Below are positions 9,340-17,953 of a DNA stretch of 64,000 nucleotides, one piece after another; position 1 is the stretch's first letter; the number at the start of each line of letters is the position of its first letter. Under the pieces are notes generated by a model. That model saw only the letters and a program-made list of their open reading frames with translations. It did no database searches and had not been told where the DNA came from. The position numbers were made by a program, and so were the translations under genes. The DNA is from Nitrospira sp. KM1 (GTDB lineage Bacteria > Nitrospirota > Nitrospiria > Nitrospirales > Nitrospiraceae): the NCBI RefSeq assembly GCF_011405515.1, contig NZ_AP022671.1, positions 3,596,001 through 3,660,000 on the forward strand, read 5' to 3'.

Positions 9340-11269
9340 CCGTTTTCACATTCTCCCCTTCGATGACGAGAATGCCAGTCACTTTCCCGTCGATCGGAGC
9401 CGGGACCCGGCTTTCCATTTTCATCGCTTCGATGATCAACAGGGGATCTCCGCTCTTCACCTGATCGTCTTTGGCGACCAGGATCTTGACCACGCGTCCG
9501 GGCATCGGCGGCGCCACGTCCCCGGGTTTCGACGGCCTGGGACGTTTGGGTTTCGGTCCACCACCGGTTTCGGGAGCTTCGGGAACGCCCGCGAGAATTT
9601 CCTGAATCGGTTCGAGCGACACTTCTTCCAGTTTATCGTTGACCCGGATGTAATAGGGTTTGCGTCCGTCGGTTTTGCGGCCAGATCCGGAAACCTTGAC
9701 GTGATACGTTTCTCCATGAACAGTTACGTTGAATTCGACCGGTGCGAGATGCAGTTCGCCGCCGCCGGCGGGACCCTTGGCATCCATCTCTTCCAATGGT
9801 TCCGGGACGAGGTCGCCCCGTTCCCGCGCCTCGAAGAAATCTCTCGCAATGGCCGGAAAGAGCGCGAACGAGAGCTGATCTTCCACAGTGTCCGCTGAAG
9901 CGGGAAGATCCTTCTTCACCGCCTCCATCTCGGGTTCCAGCCGGTCGGCCGGCCTGCTCTTGATCGGTTCCTCGTCTCCCACCGCCCGGGCCATGATGTC
10001 GCGGTCAACCTGACCCGGCGCGCGGCCGTAGAGGCCCAGGAAATAATTCTTCGTTTCATTCGTAATGACTTTGTAGCGTTCGCCGGTCAACACGTTGAGG
10101 GTCGCCTGGGTGCCGACGATCTGACTGGTAGGCGTCACGAGCGGCGGATACCCCATGTCTTTTCTGACCCGCGGCACCTCGTCCAGCACTTCCTTCATCC
10201 GGTCCAGCGAGTTTTGTTCGGAGAGCTGCGCGGCGAGGTTGGACAGCATCCCTCCAGGAATCTGAGAGGTCAGGATTTCGGCATCGACGCCGGTCACGTC
10301 ACTTTCGAACTGGCGATACTTCCGACGCACGGTGCGGAAATGGTCTGCGATCGGCTGCAGGGCCCCGAGGTCGAGCTTGGTGTCATACGGCGTCTGTCGC
10401 AAGGACGCGACCATCGATTCGGTCGGCGGATGCGATGCCCCTCCGGCCAGCGGGGACATGGCCGTGTCAAGAATATCGAGGCCGGCAAGAATCCCCATGA
10501 GCGCCGACATTGTTCCCATTCCGGATGTGTAATGCGAGTGGAGATGGATTGGCACACTGACGGCTCGTTTCAGACTCTTGACGAGCATGTACGCGTCCAT
10601 GGGAGCCAGCAGTCCTGCCATATCCTTGATGCAGATGGTGTCGGTACCGAGATCCTCGAGGCGTTTCCCCATCTCCACGAAGCCCTCGAGACGATGGACG
10701 GGACTGACCGTGTAGGAGATGGCGGCCTCTACGTGCTTGCCGCATGCCTTGACTTCCTGGATGGCGCGTTCGAGATTGCGGATATCATTCAGTGCGTCGA
10801 AGATCCGGAAGACATCGATCCCATTCGCGGCCGATCGTTCGATGAACTTATCGAGGACATCGTCGGCATAGTGACGATACCCGACGATGTTCTGGCCCCG
10901 CAGCAGCATCTGTAGTTTGGTATTCGGCATGGCGGCCCGCAGCGCGCGCAGCCGTTCCCATGGGTCCTCCTTCAGAAAGCGAAGACAGGTATCGAAGGTC
11001 GCGCCGCCCCATACTTCCAGCGACCAGAATCCGACCGCATCCAATTTCTGGGCGATCGGAAGCATGTCCTCCGTGCGCATGCGCGTGGCGAGCAAACATT
11101 GATGGCCGTCGCGCAACGCCACTTCAGTGATGAGGACCTGTTTTCCCGCTGCCGGCTGAATCGGCCAATCCTGAGAACGGATCGCCTGGGGCTTTGACGG
11201 TTTCTGGGAGCGGGGACGTGCACGCTTCTTTTGCATCGACTTTTTCGTGTGAGATCGCTTGGTGGCCAT
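9314..11269 (-). CDS. pycB: Pyruvate carboxylase subunit B (carboxyltransferase plus biotin carrier)
   Basis: The subunit transfers CO2 from carboxybiotin to pyruvate, giving oxaloacetate. The 651-residue protein has a basic Lys/Arg-rich N-terminal tail (residues 1-35), then an HMGL-like TIM barrel opening TEVALRDGHQCLLATRM, with conserved metal and substrate segments such as DTICIKDMAGLL and PIHLHSHYTSGMG. A PYC/OADA middle domain follows, a Pro-rich linker, and a C-terminal biotinyl domain with the EAMKMES biotinylation site. The architecture is shared with oxaloacetate decarboxylase alpha. The adjacent biotin carboxylase and the absence of membrane decarboxylase subunits favour pyruvate carboxylase, an anaplerotic feed for the citric acid cycle in either direction. 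Confidence 0.92.
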   Translation of the reverse strand: MATKRSHTKKSMQKKRARPRSQKPSKPQAIRSQDWPIQPAAGKQVLITEVALRDGHQCLLATRMRTEDMLPIAQKLDAVGFWSLEVWGGATFDTCLRFLKEDPWERLRALRAAMPNTKLQMLLRGQNIVGYRHYADDVLDKFIERSAANGIDVFRIFDALNDIRNLERAIQEVKACGKHVEAAISYTVSPVHRLEGFVEMGKRLEDLGTDTICIKDMAGLLAPMDAYMLVKSLKRAVSVPIHLHSHYTSGMGTMSALMGILAGLDILDTAMSPLAGGASHPPTESMVASLRQTPYDTKLDLGALQPIADHFRTVRRKYRQFESDVTGVDAEILTSQIPGGMLSNLAAQLSEQNSLDRMKEVLDEVPRVRKDMGYPPLVTPTSQIVGTQATLNVLTGERYKVITNETKNYFLGLYGRAPGQVDRDIMARAVGDEEPIKSRPADRLEPEMEAVKKDLPASADTVEDQLSFALFPAIARDFFEARERGDLVPEPLEEMDAKGPAGGGELHLAPVEFNVTVHGETYHVKVSGSGRKTDGRKPYYIRVNDKLEEVSLEPIQEILAGVPEAPETGGGPKPKRPRPSKPGDVAPPMPGRVVKILVAKDDQVKSGDPLLIIEAMKMESRVPAPIDGKVTGILVIEGENVKTDETVIQLE

Positions 11270-11305
11270 GATGGTGTCAGTCCTGGGGGCGAAGGCCTGG
11301 GAGCG

Positions 11306-12724
11306 TTATAGCCCCTCGTAGGCGGCAATGGCAGCCGCGAGGGCAAGTACCAAGTCTTCGGGCTGTTTGAACTCATCGTAGGCGTATAAGTCGGGATGAG
11401 TGTCCAGATAGGAAGTGTCAAATCGTCCGGCGACAAAATCCTCGTCCTGCATGATGGCTTTCATGAAGGGAATCGTGGTCTTCACCCCACGCAGCACATA
11501 TTCTTCGAGCGAGCGTCTCATGCGATTTACAGTTTCCTCCCACGTCCGGCCGCGGACCGTCAGTTTGGCCAGCAGGGCATCATAATAGGGAGGAACCGTA
11601 TAGTCCTTATAGACCGCGCCGTCGATGCGGACACCGATGCCGCCAGGGGACAAGTAATCCGTCACCGTGCCTGTGCAAGGCATGAAGTTATTCTTCGGAT
11701 CTTCGGCATTGATGCGGCATTGAATGGCATGTCCTTGCAGGATGACGTCTTTCTGCTCGATCTCGAGCGGTTTGCCTGCTGCGATGGAGATCTGATTCCG
11801 TACGATGTCGATGGCGGTGATCTGCTCGGTGACCGTATGCTCCACCTGGAGCCGAGGGTTCATCTCGATAAAATAGAATCGGCCTTCCTGGTCGAGAAGA
11901 AATTCCACGGTTCCGGCGTTGTCATAATTTACAGCCTGTGCGATCGTCGTGGCGGCTTCTCCCATTTCCGTCCGGAGCTTGGGCGTCAGGATCAAGGAAG
12001 GCGCCATCTCGATCAATTTCTGGTGTCGCCGTTGAATGGAACAGTCCCGTTCCCCCAAGTGGATGATGTTGCCATGGCGGTCGGCGAGAATTTGAAACTC
12101 GATATGGTGCGGCCGCTCGATAAATTTCTCGAGGAAGACACTCCCGTCGCCGAATGAGGCTTGTGCTTCACGAGAGGCCGCTTCCATGTTTTCGCGCAGT
12201 TCGGCATTCGACCGGACCACTCGAAGCCCGCGCCCTCCGCCACCGGCGCTGGCCTTGATCATGACGGGATAGCCCGCTCTGTTGGCGAACGCCAGAGCCT
12301 GTTTGACCTCCGTGACTCCGCCGTCGGTTCCCGGGACGATCGGCACTCCGACCTTTTTAGCCAACTCTCGCGCCCGAACCTTGCTGCCCATCACGGTGAT
12401 GGCCTCGGGCGACGGCCCGATGAATGTGATCCCGGAATCGCCACAGAGCTTGGCGAACTGCGCGTTTTCAGAAAGAAATCCATAACCCGGATGGATGGCG
12501 TCGGCGCCGATACGGAGGGCCAAGTCCACGATCTGGCGGCTGTCGAGAAATCCTTTCACGGGACCGGGTCCGACGAGATACGCCTCGTCCGCTTTTTTCA
12601 CGTAAATACCGGTCGAATCGGCCTCGGAATAGATGGCGGCGGTGGCGATATTGAGCTCGCGGCAGGCGCGGATGATTCGCATTGCGATCTCACCACGATT
12701 GGCCACGAGGATTTTCTTGAACAT
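11306..12724 (-). CDS. pycA: Pyruvate carboxylase subunit A (biotin carboxylase)
   Basis: This subunit carboxylates biotin using ATP and bicarbonate. The 472-residue protein begins MFKKILVANRGEIAMRIIRA. It has the ATP-grasp Gly-rich loop KASAGGGGRGLRVV and the catalytic stretch FIEMNPRLQVEHTVTEQ, all standard. An in-frame codon 54 bases upstream is rejected because the family starts at MFKK. It lies 36 bases upstream of pycB, and the pair plus the lipoprotein hydrolase form an operon. AccC of acetyl-CoA carboxylase is very similar; linkage to pycB decides the name. Confidence 0.92.
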   Translation of the reverse strand: MFKKILVANRGEIAMRIIRACRELNIATAAIYSEADSTGIYVKKADEAYLVGPGPVKGFLDSRQIVDLALRIGADAIHPGYGFLSENAQFAKLCGDSGITFIGPSPEAITVMGSKVRARELAKKVGVPIVPGTDGGVTEVKQALAFANRAGYPVMIKASAGGGGRGLRVVRSNAELRENMEAASREAQASFGDGSVFLEKFIERPHHIEFQILADRHGNIIHLGERDCSIQRRHQKLIEMAPSLILTPKLRTEMGEAATTIAQAVNYDNAGTVEFLLDQEGRFYFIEMNPRLQVEHTVTEQITAIDIVRNQISIAAGKPLEIEQKDVILQGHAIQCRINAEDPKNNFMPCTGTVTDYLSPGGIGVRIDGAVYKDYTVPPYYDALLAKLTVRGRTWEETVNRMRRSLEEYVLRGVKTTIPFMKAIMQDEDFVAGRFDTSYLDTHPDLYAYDEFKQPEDLVLALAAAIAAYEGL

Positions 12725-12849
12725 GTCGGGCTGGCTTCCTAATAGACCCACGCGTCGCTCCGATGAAGACCGGCGCAAAGGAACGCGTAAGCTAGCATAT
12801 GGTCGCGAGCGCTGTCGAGGGAGTTGGCCGGAAACCGAGTGGGAAGCCA

Positions 12850-12877
12850 GCCCGGAAAGCGAACAGGCTTTCCGGGC
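12850..12877 (-). terminator. Strong hairpin after the IPT/TIG gene
   Basis: GCCCGGAAAGC and its exact complement GCTTTCCGGGC enclose a 6-base loop (11-bp perfect stem) directly after the stop of the gene ending at 12885. There is no clear U-tract, so it may be an RNA 3'-end stabiliser or a weak terminator. Confidence 0.55.
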
Positions 12878-12884
12878 GGACGTG

Positions 12885-13352
12885 TTACTGACCTTTGATC
12901 AAAAGGGGCTTCGACTGTGCGCTGCCGCCACCGGCGACGATGATCAAAAACGACATGCCGGCTTTGGCTTCCGGAACCGTCGCCTCAATCGTCGTTTCGT
13001 TCACGAATCGGAATGTCACGGGGGCCTTGGGCGCGGCGCTGAATGTCACCGTATGAAAACATTCCTTGGTGCCGAAGTTCTCTCCCGAAATCACAACTTT
13101 GTCCCCGGGTTTGACGTCGTCCGGTTCGACCTTCATGATTTTCGGCCGCCGGCTGCGGTCACAGACAGGATCATGTTCCACCTTTTCCGAGTCCACGCCC
13201 TTGATCGATTCCATGTCGTACAGCGTAAAGCCGGCACCCTCCACGATGGCACCCTTCTCACTCTGTTCTTCCGCCTGAAGGAACGACACCTGAAACGCGA
13301 GACACCCGGCCAGTCCCATCATCATAGACAGCGCGACACGCGATATCGTCAT
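12885..13352 (-). CDS. Exported IPT/TIG-domain protein
   Basis: This 155-residue protein has a Sec signal (about residues 1-26, through FQVSFLQAEEQ). After a short linker comes an IPT/TIG-type immunoglobulin-like domain, with PKIMKVEPDDVKPGDKVVIS, GENFG and TTIEATVPEAKAG, a pattern characteristic of that fold. It is probably periplasmic or cell-surface. The ATG at 13352 follows GGAGGG; the TTG codon 15 bases upstream lies within that site and is rejected. The upstream gene encodes a phosphate-binding-like protein. The role is unknown; such domains mediate binding. Confidence 0.8.
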   Translation of the reverse strand: MTISRVALSMMMGLAGCLAFQVSFLQAEEQSEKGAIVEGAGFTLYDMESIKGVDSEKVEHDPVCDRSRRPKIMKVEPDDVKPGDKVVISGENFGTKECFHTVTFSAAPKAPVTFRFVNETTIEATVPEAKAGMSFLIIVAGGGSAQSKPLLIKGQ

Positions 13353-13391
13353 AGGACCCTCCCTCAAAAAAATAAAAAATCTCGTGACGGA

Positions 13392-14210
13392 TTATTTACG
13401 CCTAAAAGGAATATACGATTCGCCGACGATCTGTTGTCCTGGCGCCGAAAGCGCAAATTGGATGAATGCATCGATCAGAGGGTTAGGCTCTTTCTTCGAC
13501 AGCAGCAGGACCGGCCGTCTCAGGGGATAGCGCCCATCCGAAACGGTCGGAATTTCCGGCTCGACCTTGTCAATGGCAAGGAGCCGCACGGCGACGCCTC
13601 CCGAGACCACGGACAGCCCCTGGCCTAACGAGATGTACGCGGTGGCGGACAGCGGCGGCAATGTGCCGACGACGGTCTTCACCACTTTGTCATCCTTGGC
13701 GATGACTTTGGCGCTGTCGGGAATTTTGCCGACGATATCGAGCTGTTGTTCAAATGCATCCCGAATATTCTGATTTTTCGGCCGGTCGATCAGGAGAATT
13801 TTCGTTTCCGGCCCGCCGAGCTCCGACCATTCTTTCACCTTTCCAGAAAACAGGTCGGCCACCTGCTGTTTGGTCACTTCCTTGGTGAAATTCGACAAAT
13901 GAACCAGGATCACAATGCCGTCCCAGGCAATCTGCGCCGCAGCCAGTCCCTGTTCTTCCGAACCGGTGACGGCCAGTTGCGCATCCCCTGACTTGACCAT
14001 GTCGACAGGCTTGGAATGATCGTCCCACAGGACATCGACGTACGCGCGCGGGTTTTGTTTCTCAAATGCGCGCGCGAGCGCCTCGATGGTCGTGGTTTCG
14101 GGTCCGTTGCCGGCAATCACGAGGTTTCCTGAGACTTCCGCGAGGGAGGGAAGAGCGGTCAGCCACAGCAGCACCGTCAGGCATAAGGCGGACGGTGCGC
14201 GGAGGCTCAT
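13392..14210 (-). CDS. Periplasmic phosphate-binding-like protein (PstS superfamily)
   Basis: The mature part resembles type 2 periplasmic binding proteins of the PstS kind: VIAGNGPETTTIEALARAF at the N-terminus, a WDGIVILVHLSNFTKEVT hinge region, then VADLFSGKVKEWSELGG, which is typical of phosphate-binding relatives. A signal peptide ends near PSLAEV. No pst permease or ATPase genes are adjacent, so it may be a stand-alone sensor or scavenging protein. The start is uncertain: 14210 has AGGA 5 bases before it, while 14225 and 14249 are also in frame. The stop is 39 bases before the IPT/TIG gene. Confidence 0.8.
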   Translation of the reverse strand: MSLRAPSALCLTVLLWLTALPSLAEVSGNLVIAGNGPETTTIEALARAFEKQNPRAYVDVLWDDHSKPVDMVKSGDAQLAVTGSEEQGLAAAQIAWDGIVILVHLSNFTKEVTKQQVADLFSGKVKEWSELGGPETKILLIDRPKNQNIRDAFEQQLDIVGKIPDSAKVIAKDDKVVKTVVGTLPPLSATAYISLGQGLSVVSGGVAVRLLAIDKVEPEIPTVSDGRYPLRRPVLLLSKKEPNPLIDAFIQFALSAPGQQIVGESYIPFRRK

Positions 14211-14258
14211 CCGGGTCCTATGCATTCGCTGGTGTGTCTCCCTGACCATTGACGCGAG

Positions 14259-14573
14259 TCACTGTTTGGATGGATCCGACGAAGACGAATCCGGGCTGGG
14301 TGTGATGTTCGGCGGGGGAGTATTCCGCATGCCGCCGAGCGGAGGCAGTCTCTTAAACTTGTCCATGCGCTCGTTCAGCATGTTGTAGGCTTTCATCTCT
14401 GAGAATCCGGGCTTCCGCGTTCCCACGACGTTCGAGGAGACCGCGGAGATGATCCGGGAGGCATCCTGAGCGTTGCAAAACGGGCAAATTGTATCTTCGG
14501 CCCTGAAGTGGAGGGACTGGGTGGCTTCGAAGGTTTTCTCGCAACCGCCGCATCGGTATTCGTAAATCGGCAT
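14259..14573 (-). CDS. FmdB-family zinc ribbon protein
   Basis: A 104-residue protein whose first 45 residues form the FmdB/CxxC-CxxC regulatory-type zinc ribbon: MPIYEYRCGGCEKTFEAT, then CPFCNAQD. The tail is low-complexity and rich in Pro and Ser (PPPNITPSPDSSSSDPS). These proteins are widespread and their function is poorly known. The start at 14573 has GGAAGGA upstream; the longer frame from 14621 lacks support. Confidence 0.85.
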   Translation of the reverse strand: MPIYEYRCGGCEKTFEATQSLHFRAEDTICPFCNAQDASRIISAVSSNVVGTRKPGFSEMKAYNMLNERMDKFKRLPPLGGMRNTPPPNITPSPDSSSSDPSKQ

Positions 14574-14698
14574 CAGTGTTCCTTCCCCATTCGGTCGGAG
14601 GCAGTACCCTTGACCCCTCATTCAGCGATGCCGTATTGTAGCACACCTGCCTGGTTTCAAGACTAGGGGATATTCGAGCGGAGGGAGGAGGTTCGGCG

Positions 14699-14875
14699 AT
14701 GGCGGTGTTGATACGGCGGTATAAGGGCCACAACGGCATGATGCAGGAAGAGCGGATCGACGACGATGATCGGATCGAGCGATATTTTCGCCTCTTCGAA
14801 AAGGACGACGTCAAGAAACTCGAAACGGGCGTAAAGGTTTTCATCGAGAAGGACGAGTGGCAACTCCTCCCGTAG
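14699..14875 (+). CDS. Small acidic/basic protein, unknown
   Basis: A 58-residue frame begins at ATG 14699 behind an excellent GGAGGAGG site 7 bases upstream. The protein starts MAVLIRRYKGHNGMMQEER, continues with an acidic run IDDDDRIER and ends FIEKDEWQLLP. The alternation of charged and aliphatic residues looks like a real folded small protein. It is divergent from the FmdB gene. The antisense frame over the same bases is poorer in start signals. The family is not recognised. Confidence 0.65.
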   Translation: MAVLIRRYKGHNGMMQEERIDDDDRIERYFRLFEKDDVKKLETGVKVFIEKDEWQLLP

Positions 14876-14965
14876 TCATCCCATGAGGGAGCAGCATCGA
14901 GGGTTCGTTCGAACGATTTCCTCCCCTGCTCATTGAGAACTCCGACAACGGCATGTCCTGATTCC

Positions 14966-15169
14966 ATGACCTATTGGATTCACATCGCGCGATCGATCGA
15001 TCGGGTCACGTTGCACAAGGATCGATGTTCGGAAGTTCCGTCGATCCAGGCCTCCACCGATTACTGGGCGGGAGGGTGGTTCGATTACCCCGATAAGGAG
15101 CGGGCCCTCGCTGCCATGGAGCAGGCGGGGACGAACGAGCAGCGTCGATGTCCGCTCTGCAAACCCTGA
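14966..15169 (+). CDS. Small protein with C-terminal CPLC motif
   Basis: A 67-residue protein starting MTYWIHIARSIDRVTLHKD. It has one Cys after the His-rich start (HKDRC), a central aromatic stretch DYWAGGWFDYPDKERAL and a terminal RRCPLCKP. One Cys near the start with CxxC at the end recalls small zinc-binding proteins, so metal binding is possible. An upstream in-frame codon at 14933 is rejected because the conserved-looking part starts with MTYW. The family is not known to me. Confidence 0.6.
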   Translation: MTYWIHIARSIDRVTLHKDRCSEVPSIQASTDYWAGGWFDYPDKERALAAMEQAGTNEQRRCPLCKP

Positions 15170-15260
15170 CCGCCCACGACGAACATCGGACGACCATTTG
15201 CAATCGGCGTTCCGACGCCCCTTCGGCTTCTAGCGCCTGGTGCAGGTTCGGCTGAAGGCC

Positions 15261-16124
15261 ATGCCACGACTCGCACTCCTGCTGACGACGCTAATTTGGG
15301 GCGCCACCTTTCCTGCGACCAAGCTCGCACTGGATCAGGTCCCGCCGCTGTCGTTTCTATTTCTGAGATTCCTTCTGGGCGCGTCGCTGGTCGGAGCATG
15401 GTTCGTACTTGCCCGGCGCACGGTTCGCCGCGGGCGGAGCATTCTGGCAGCCAGCGGCGTCGCAACGGTCTTCTTGTTCCTGGGCTATGTCCTGCAAACA
15501 GTCGGGCTGCGGTATACGAGCGCATCGAACTCCGCATTTCTGACGGCGCTGTATGTCATCGTCGTGCCGCTGATGCTTCGTCGATTCCACGGGCGCGTGC
15601 TGTTGGCGACGGCGGTGGCGACGCTGGGTCTCTGGTTGTTGGTAAAACCCAACGCAACGATGAATATCGGCGATCTGATGACGCTGGGTTGCGCCGTCGC
15701 CTTTGCCGGTCATATCGTCTGTCTTGAACGGTTCACACGCGAGTTCGACGCGCCGTCCATGTTGTGGTGGCAGATGGCGGCCATGACGCTGTTGTTTATT
15801 CCGGCGATGGGATGGGAACGACCTCCGTCCGATGCGTTTGCGCCGACCGGGGTGTTGCTCCTTGGGTTGGCTGTGACGGGCGGGTTCGCGACCGGAGCGT
15901 TTGCCGTACAGATGTGGGCGCAGCAGCATGTGCCCGCTCAGCAGGTGGCGCTGGTGTTTGCCGCGGAACCCGCCTATGCGGCCTGGCTGTCGTGGTATTT
16001 TCTCGGAGAAACGCTGGATCTCCAAGGATGGATCGGAAGCGGGTTGATCCTCGCAGCGGTCGTCATCGGCGCGTCCGGTTCCGGCGACCGTGCCGTGCCG
16101 ACCGCCGTCGCGGAAGTGGCCTAA
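15261..16124 (+). CDS. EamA/DMT-family transporter
   Basis: A 287-residue inner-membrane protein with ten predicted helices in two homologous five-helix halves. The first half opens LLTTLIWGATFPATKLAL and FLRFLLGASLVGAW; the second ends with FAAEPAYAAWLSWYFLGE, a typical EamA ending. Members export metabolites or amino acids; the substrate is unknown. A GTG at 15240 is also in frame, but ATG 15261 starts the family pattern and has GAAGG nearby. The next gene begins 15 bases after its stop. Confidence 0.88.
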   Translation: MPRLALLLTTLIWGATFPATKLALDQVPPLSFLFLRFLLGASLVGAWFVLARRTVRRGRSILAASGVATVFLFLGYVLQTVGLRYTSASNSAFLTALYVIVVPLMLRRFHGRVLLATAVATLGLWLLVKPNATMNIGDLMTLGCAVAFAGHIVCLERFTREFDAPSMLWWQMAAMTLLFIPAMGWERPPSDAFAPTGVLLLGLAVTGGFATGAFAVQMWAQQHVPAQQVALVFAAEPAYAAWLSWYFLGETLDLQGWIGSGLILAAVVIGASGSGDRAVPTAVAEVA

Positions 16125-16139
16125 GGCGAAGGGGACAGC

Positions 16140-16610
16140 ATGGCACAGAAATTTGGAAACGGGCGTTGGGTGAAGGAGGGGTTCCTGGACAATCGGATGG
16201 AGGGCATCGTCACGGGCCAAATCGTCTTCGCGGCCGTTGGCTCCATCGATTTTCTCTTAGCGGGGAATTTCAAACCCGACCTTGCCGGGCGGCTCATCCG
16301 TTTTCGCAATGCGAAATTCGAAGAGGACGATCTGGCGGCGCAGGTCATCGGGGATATGGAAAATCCTCAACTCGGCAGCGTGAATCTGATCTCCTTCGAT
16401 CCCCATCCGAATCTCGCGCCGCATCCCTATATCGAATGGTTCTCAGCCGGTAAACAGCATTATCGATTCGAGCTTCTCCCCGGAGAGGCGTGGGTCGTGT
16501 CGGAGGGCGATATCGACGAATTGAATCAGGAAAGCTTAAGAATCCGGAGCAGCTATGGCGGCCGCCCTGCGCAACGTCCGCCATCCGAGGATGAACCGGA
16601 ATGGATGTAG
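16140..16610 (+). CDS. Conserved hypothetical protein
   Basis: A soluble 156-residue protein without signal or membrane segments. It contains GFLDNRMEGIVTGQIVFA, a beta-rich middle with AGRLIRFRNAKFEED, a patch DPHPNLAPHPYIEWFS, and a polar tail RPAQRPPSEDEPEWM. GAAGGGGA lies 5 bases before the ATG, and the gene follows the transporter closely, so they are probably co-transcribed. I do not know its function. Confidence 0.7.
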   Translation: MAQKFGNGRWVKEGFLDNRMEGIVTGQIVFAAVGSIDFLLAGNFKPDLAGRLIRFRNAKFEEDDLAAQVIGDMENPQLGSVNLISFDPHPNLAPHPYIEWFSAGKQHYRFELLPGEAWVVSEGDIDELNQESLRIRSSYGGRPAQRPPSEDEPEWM

Positions 16611-16639
16611 AGGCCGTTCCGGCCGAGGCGTGAGAGCCT

Positions 16640-17614
16640 CTAGACGGCGATCGCCTCGTGCTTGCTTTTTTGCTCCCTGACGTAGACCGGCACTTCCTTG
16701 ATATCCCAGACCAATCCCATCCACTCCATGGCCTTGAGACAGTAATAGGTCATGTCGATCTCCCACCAATAAAATCCCTGACTCGTCGAAGCGGGGTAAT
16801 AGTGGTGGTTATTGTGCCAGCCCTCGCCCATGGTGATCAGCGCGAGGATGAAATTATTCCGGCTGTCGTCGCCGGTCTCGTAACGCTGTGATCCGTAGAC
16901 GTGCGACAGGGAATTAATCGTGCAGGTCCCGTGAACGAGCGCGACGGTAGAAATGAAAAATCCCCAGATCAGCATCTGCGGGCCGTTCGTGCCGAGTTCA
17001 GGCGCATACAGTTCGAGCATCTTCCCGAGTCCGAACATGCCAAAGCCCGTCAATATTGGAATCAGGATGTCGAAACGGTCGATGAATCGAAGCTCCGGAT
17101 ATTTGGCGAAATCCGCGATGCCTTTCAAGCGCGGAGCATAATGCGTCTGTGACGTGAACCAGCCGATGTGCGACCAGAGAAATCCTCCGTGCCGAGGCGA
17201 ATGGACATCACCGGGCGTATCCGACGCGATATGGTGGTGGCGATGATGGCCGGCCCACCAGAGCGGACCGCGCTGGGCACAGGAACTGCCGAGGACGGCA
17301 AAGGCAAATTGGACGGCGCGCGACGTTTTGAACGTGCGATGGGAAAAGTATCGGTGATACCAACCGGTAATGGCGAACATGCGGAGGAAATAGAAGGCGA
17401 CCGCGACCGCGACGGCAATCCAGCTGACGCCGACCCAAATGACCCCCAGGCACATCAGATGGACGGCGATGATGGGCACGCATCGCAACCAGTCGACTTT
17501 GGGGACTCCGTCGGTCTTCATGTGCTCGAGCCCGGCCCAGGAATCGAACCAACGCAGCACGGTGAACCACACATCTTGGGTCTTGGTTGGGCGCAAAGTG
17601 CGAACGTCGGACAT
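16640..17614 (-). CDS. Membrane acyl-CoA (delta-9-type) fatty acid desaturase
   Basis: This non-haem di-iron enzyme introduces a double bond into acyl chains. The 324-residue protein has four membrane helices and the three His boxes of the family: HRYFSHR, HRHHH (in WAGHHRHHHIASD) and HNNHH, with a fourth His/Asn-type segment near the C-terminus. The start at 17614 has GGAGGT 7 bases upstream; the frame from 17656 is rejected. It would adjust membrane fluidity. It converges with the preceding plus-strand gene. Confidence 0.92.
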   Translation of the reverse strand: MSDVRTLRPTKTQDVWFTVLRWFDSWAGLEHMKTDGVPKVDWLRCVPIIAVHLMCLGVIWVGVSWIAVAVAVAFYFLRMFAITGWYHRYFSHRTFKTSRAVQFAFAVLGSSCAQRGPLWWAGHHRHHHIASDTPGDVHSPRHGGFLWSHIGWFTSQTHYAPRLKGIADFAKYPELRFIDRFDILIPILTGFGMFGLGKMLELYAPELGTNGPQMLIWGFFISTVALVHGTCTINSLSHVYGSQRYETGDDSRNNFILALITMGEGWHNNHHYYPASTSQGFYWWEIDMTYYCLKAMEWMGLVWDIKEVPVYVREQKSKHEAIAV

Positions 17615-17914
17615 TCGTTTACCTCCGGTCAGGCCCGGCCAAAAGAGGCCCGGCACACACTACATAATTCTTCAAGATCGATGAAACCGCGGCAGCTGTT
17701 GGTGGATCACAGGGCAGGCCGCAGAACGCCCGGCCAGGACATAGACACTATCGCTGCCCGAGAATGGAAGTATATTATACATAATAGTCAACACGATTGG
17801 TATAGGCAATTTCCGCGGGCCGGATTGGGCTGTGTGTATTGTACTGGAAGGAGCGGCGCTGTCTATTGAACGCGCAAATCCTGATCGACGGCACAAGGTA
17901 CAAGCCGGTTGAAT

Positions 17915-17944
17915 TTGACACGTTCGATCGGCCACACCTAGAAT
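17915..17944 (+). promoter_or_regulatory. Promoter of hemE placing a near-leaderless start
   Basis: TTGACA (17915-17920), an 18-base spacer, then TAGAAT (17939-17944). Only 9 bases separate the -10 box from the hemE ATG, so transcription would start within about 4 bases of the start codon. No Shine-Dalgarno sequence is present. The remaining desaturase-hemE gap (from 17657) holds a small AT-rich inverted repeat, TATTAT-AC-ATAATA, and no gene. Confidence 0.6.
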
Positions 17945-17953
17945 GCCGCAGCC

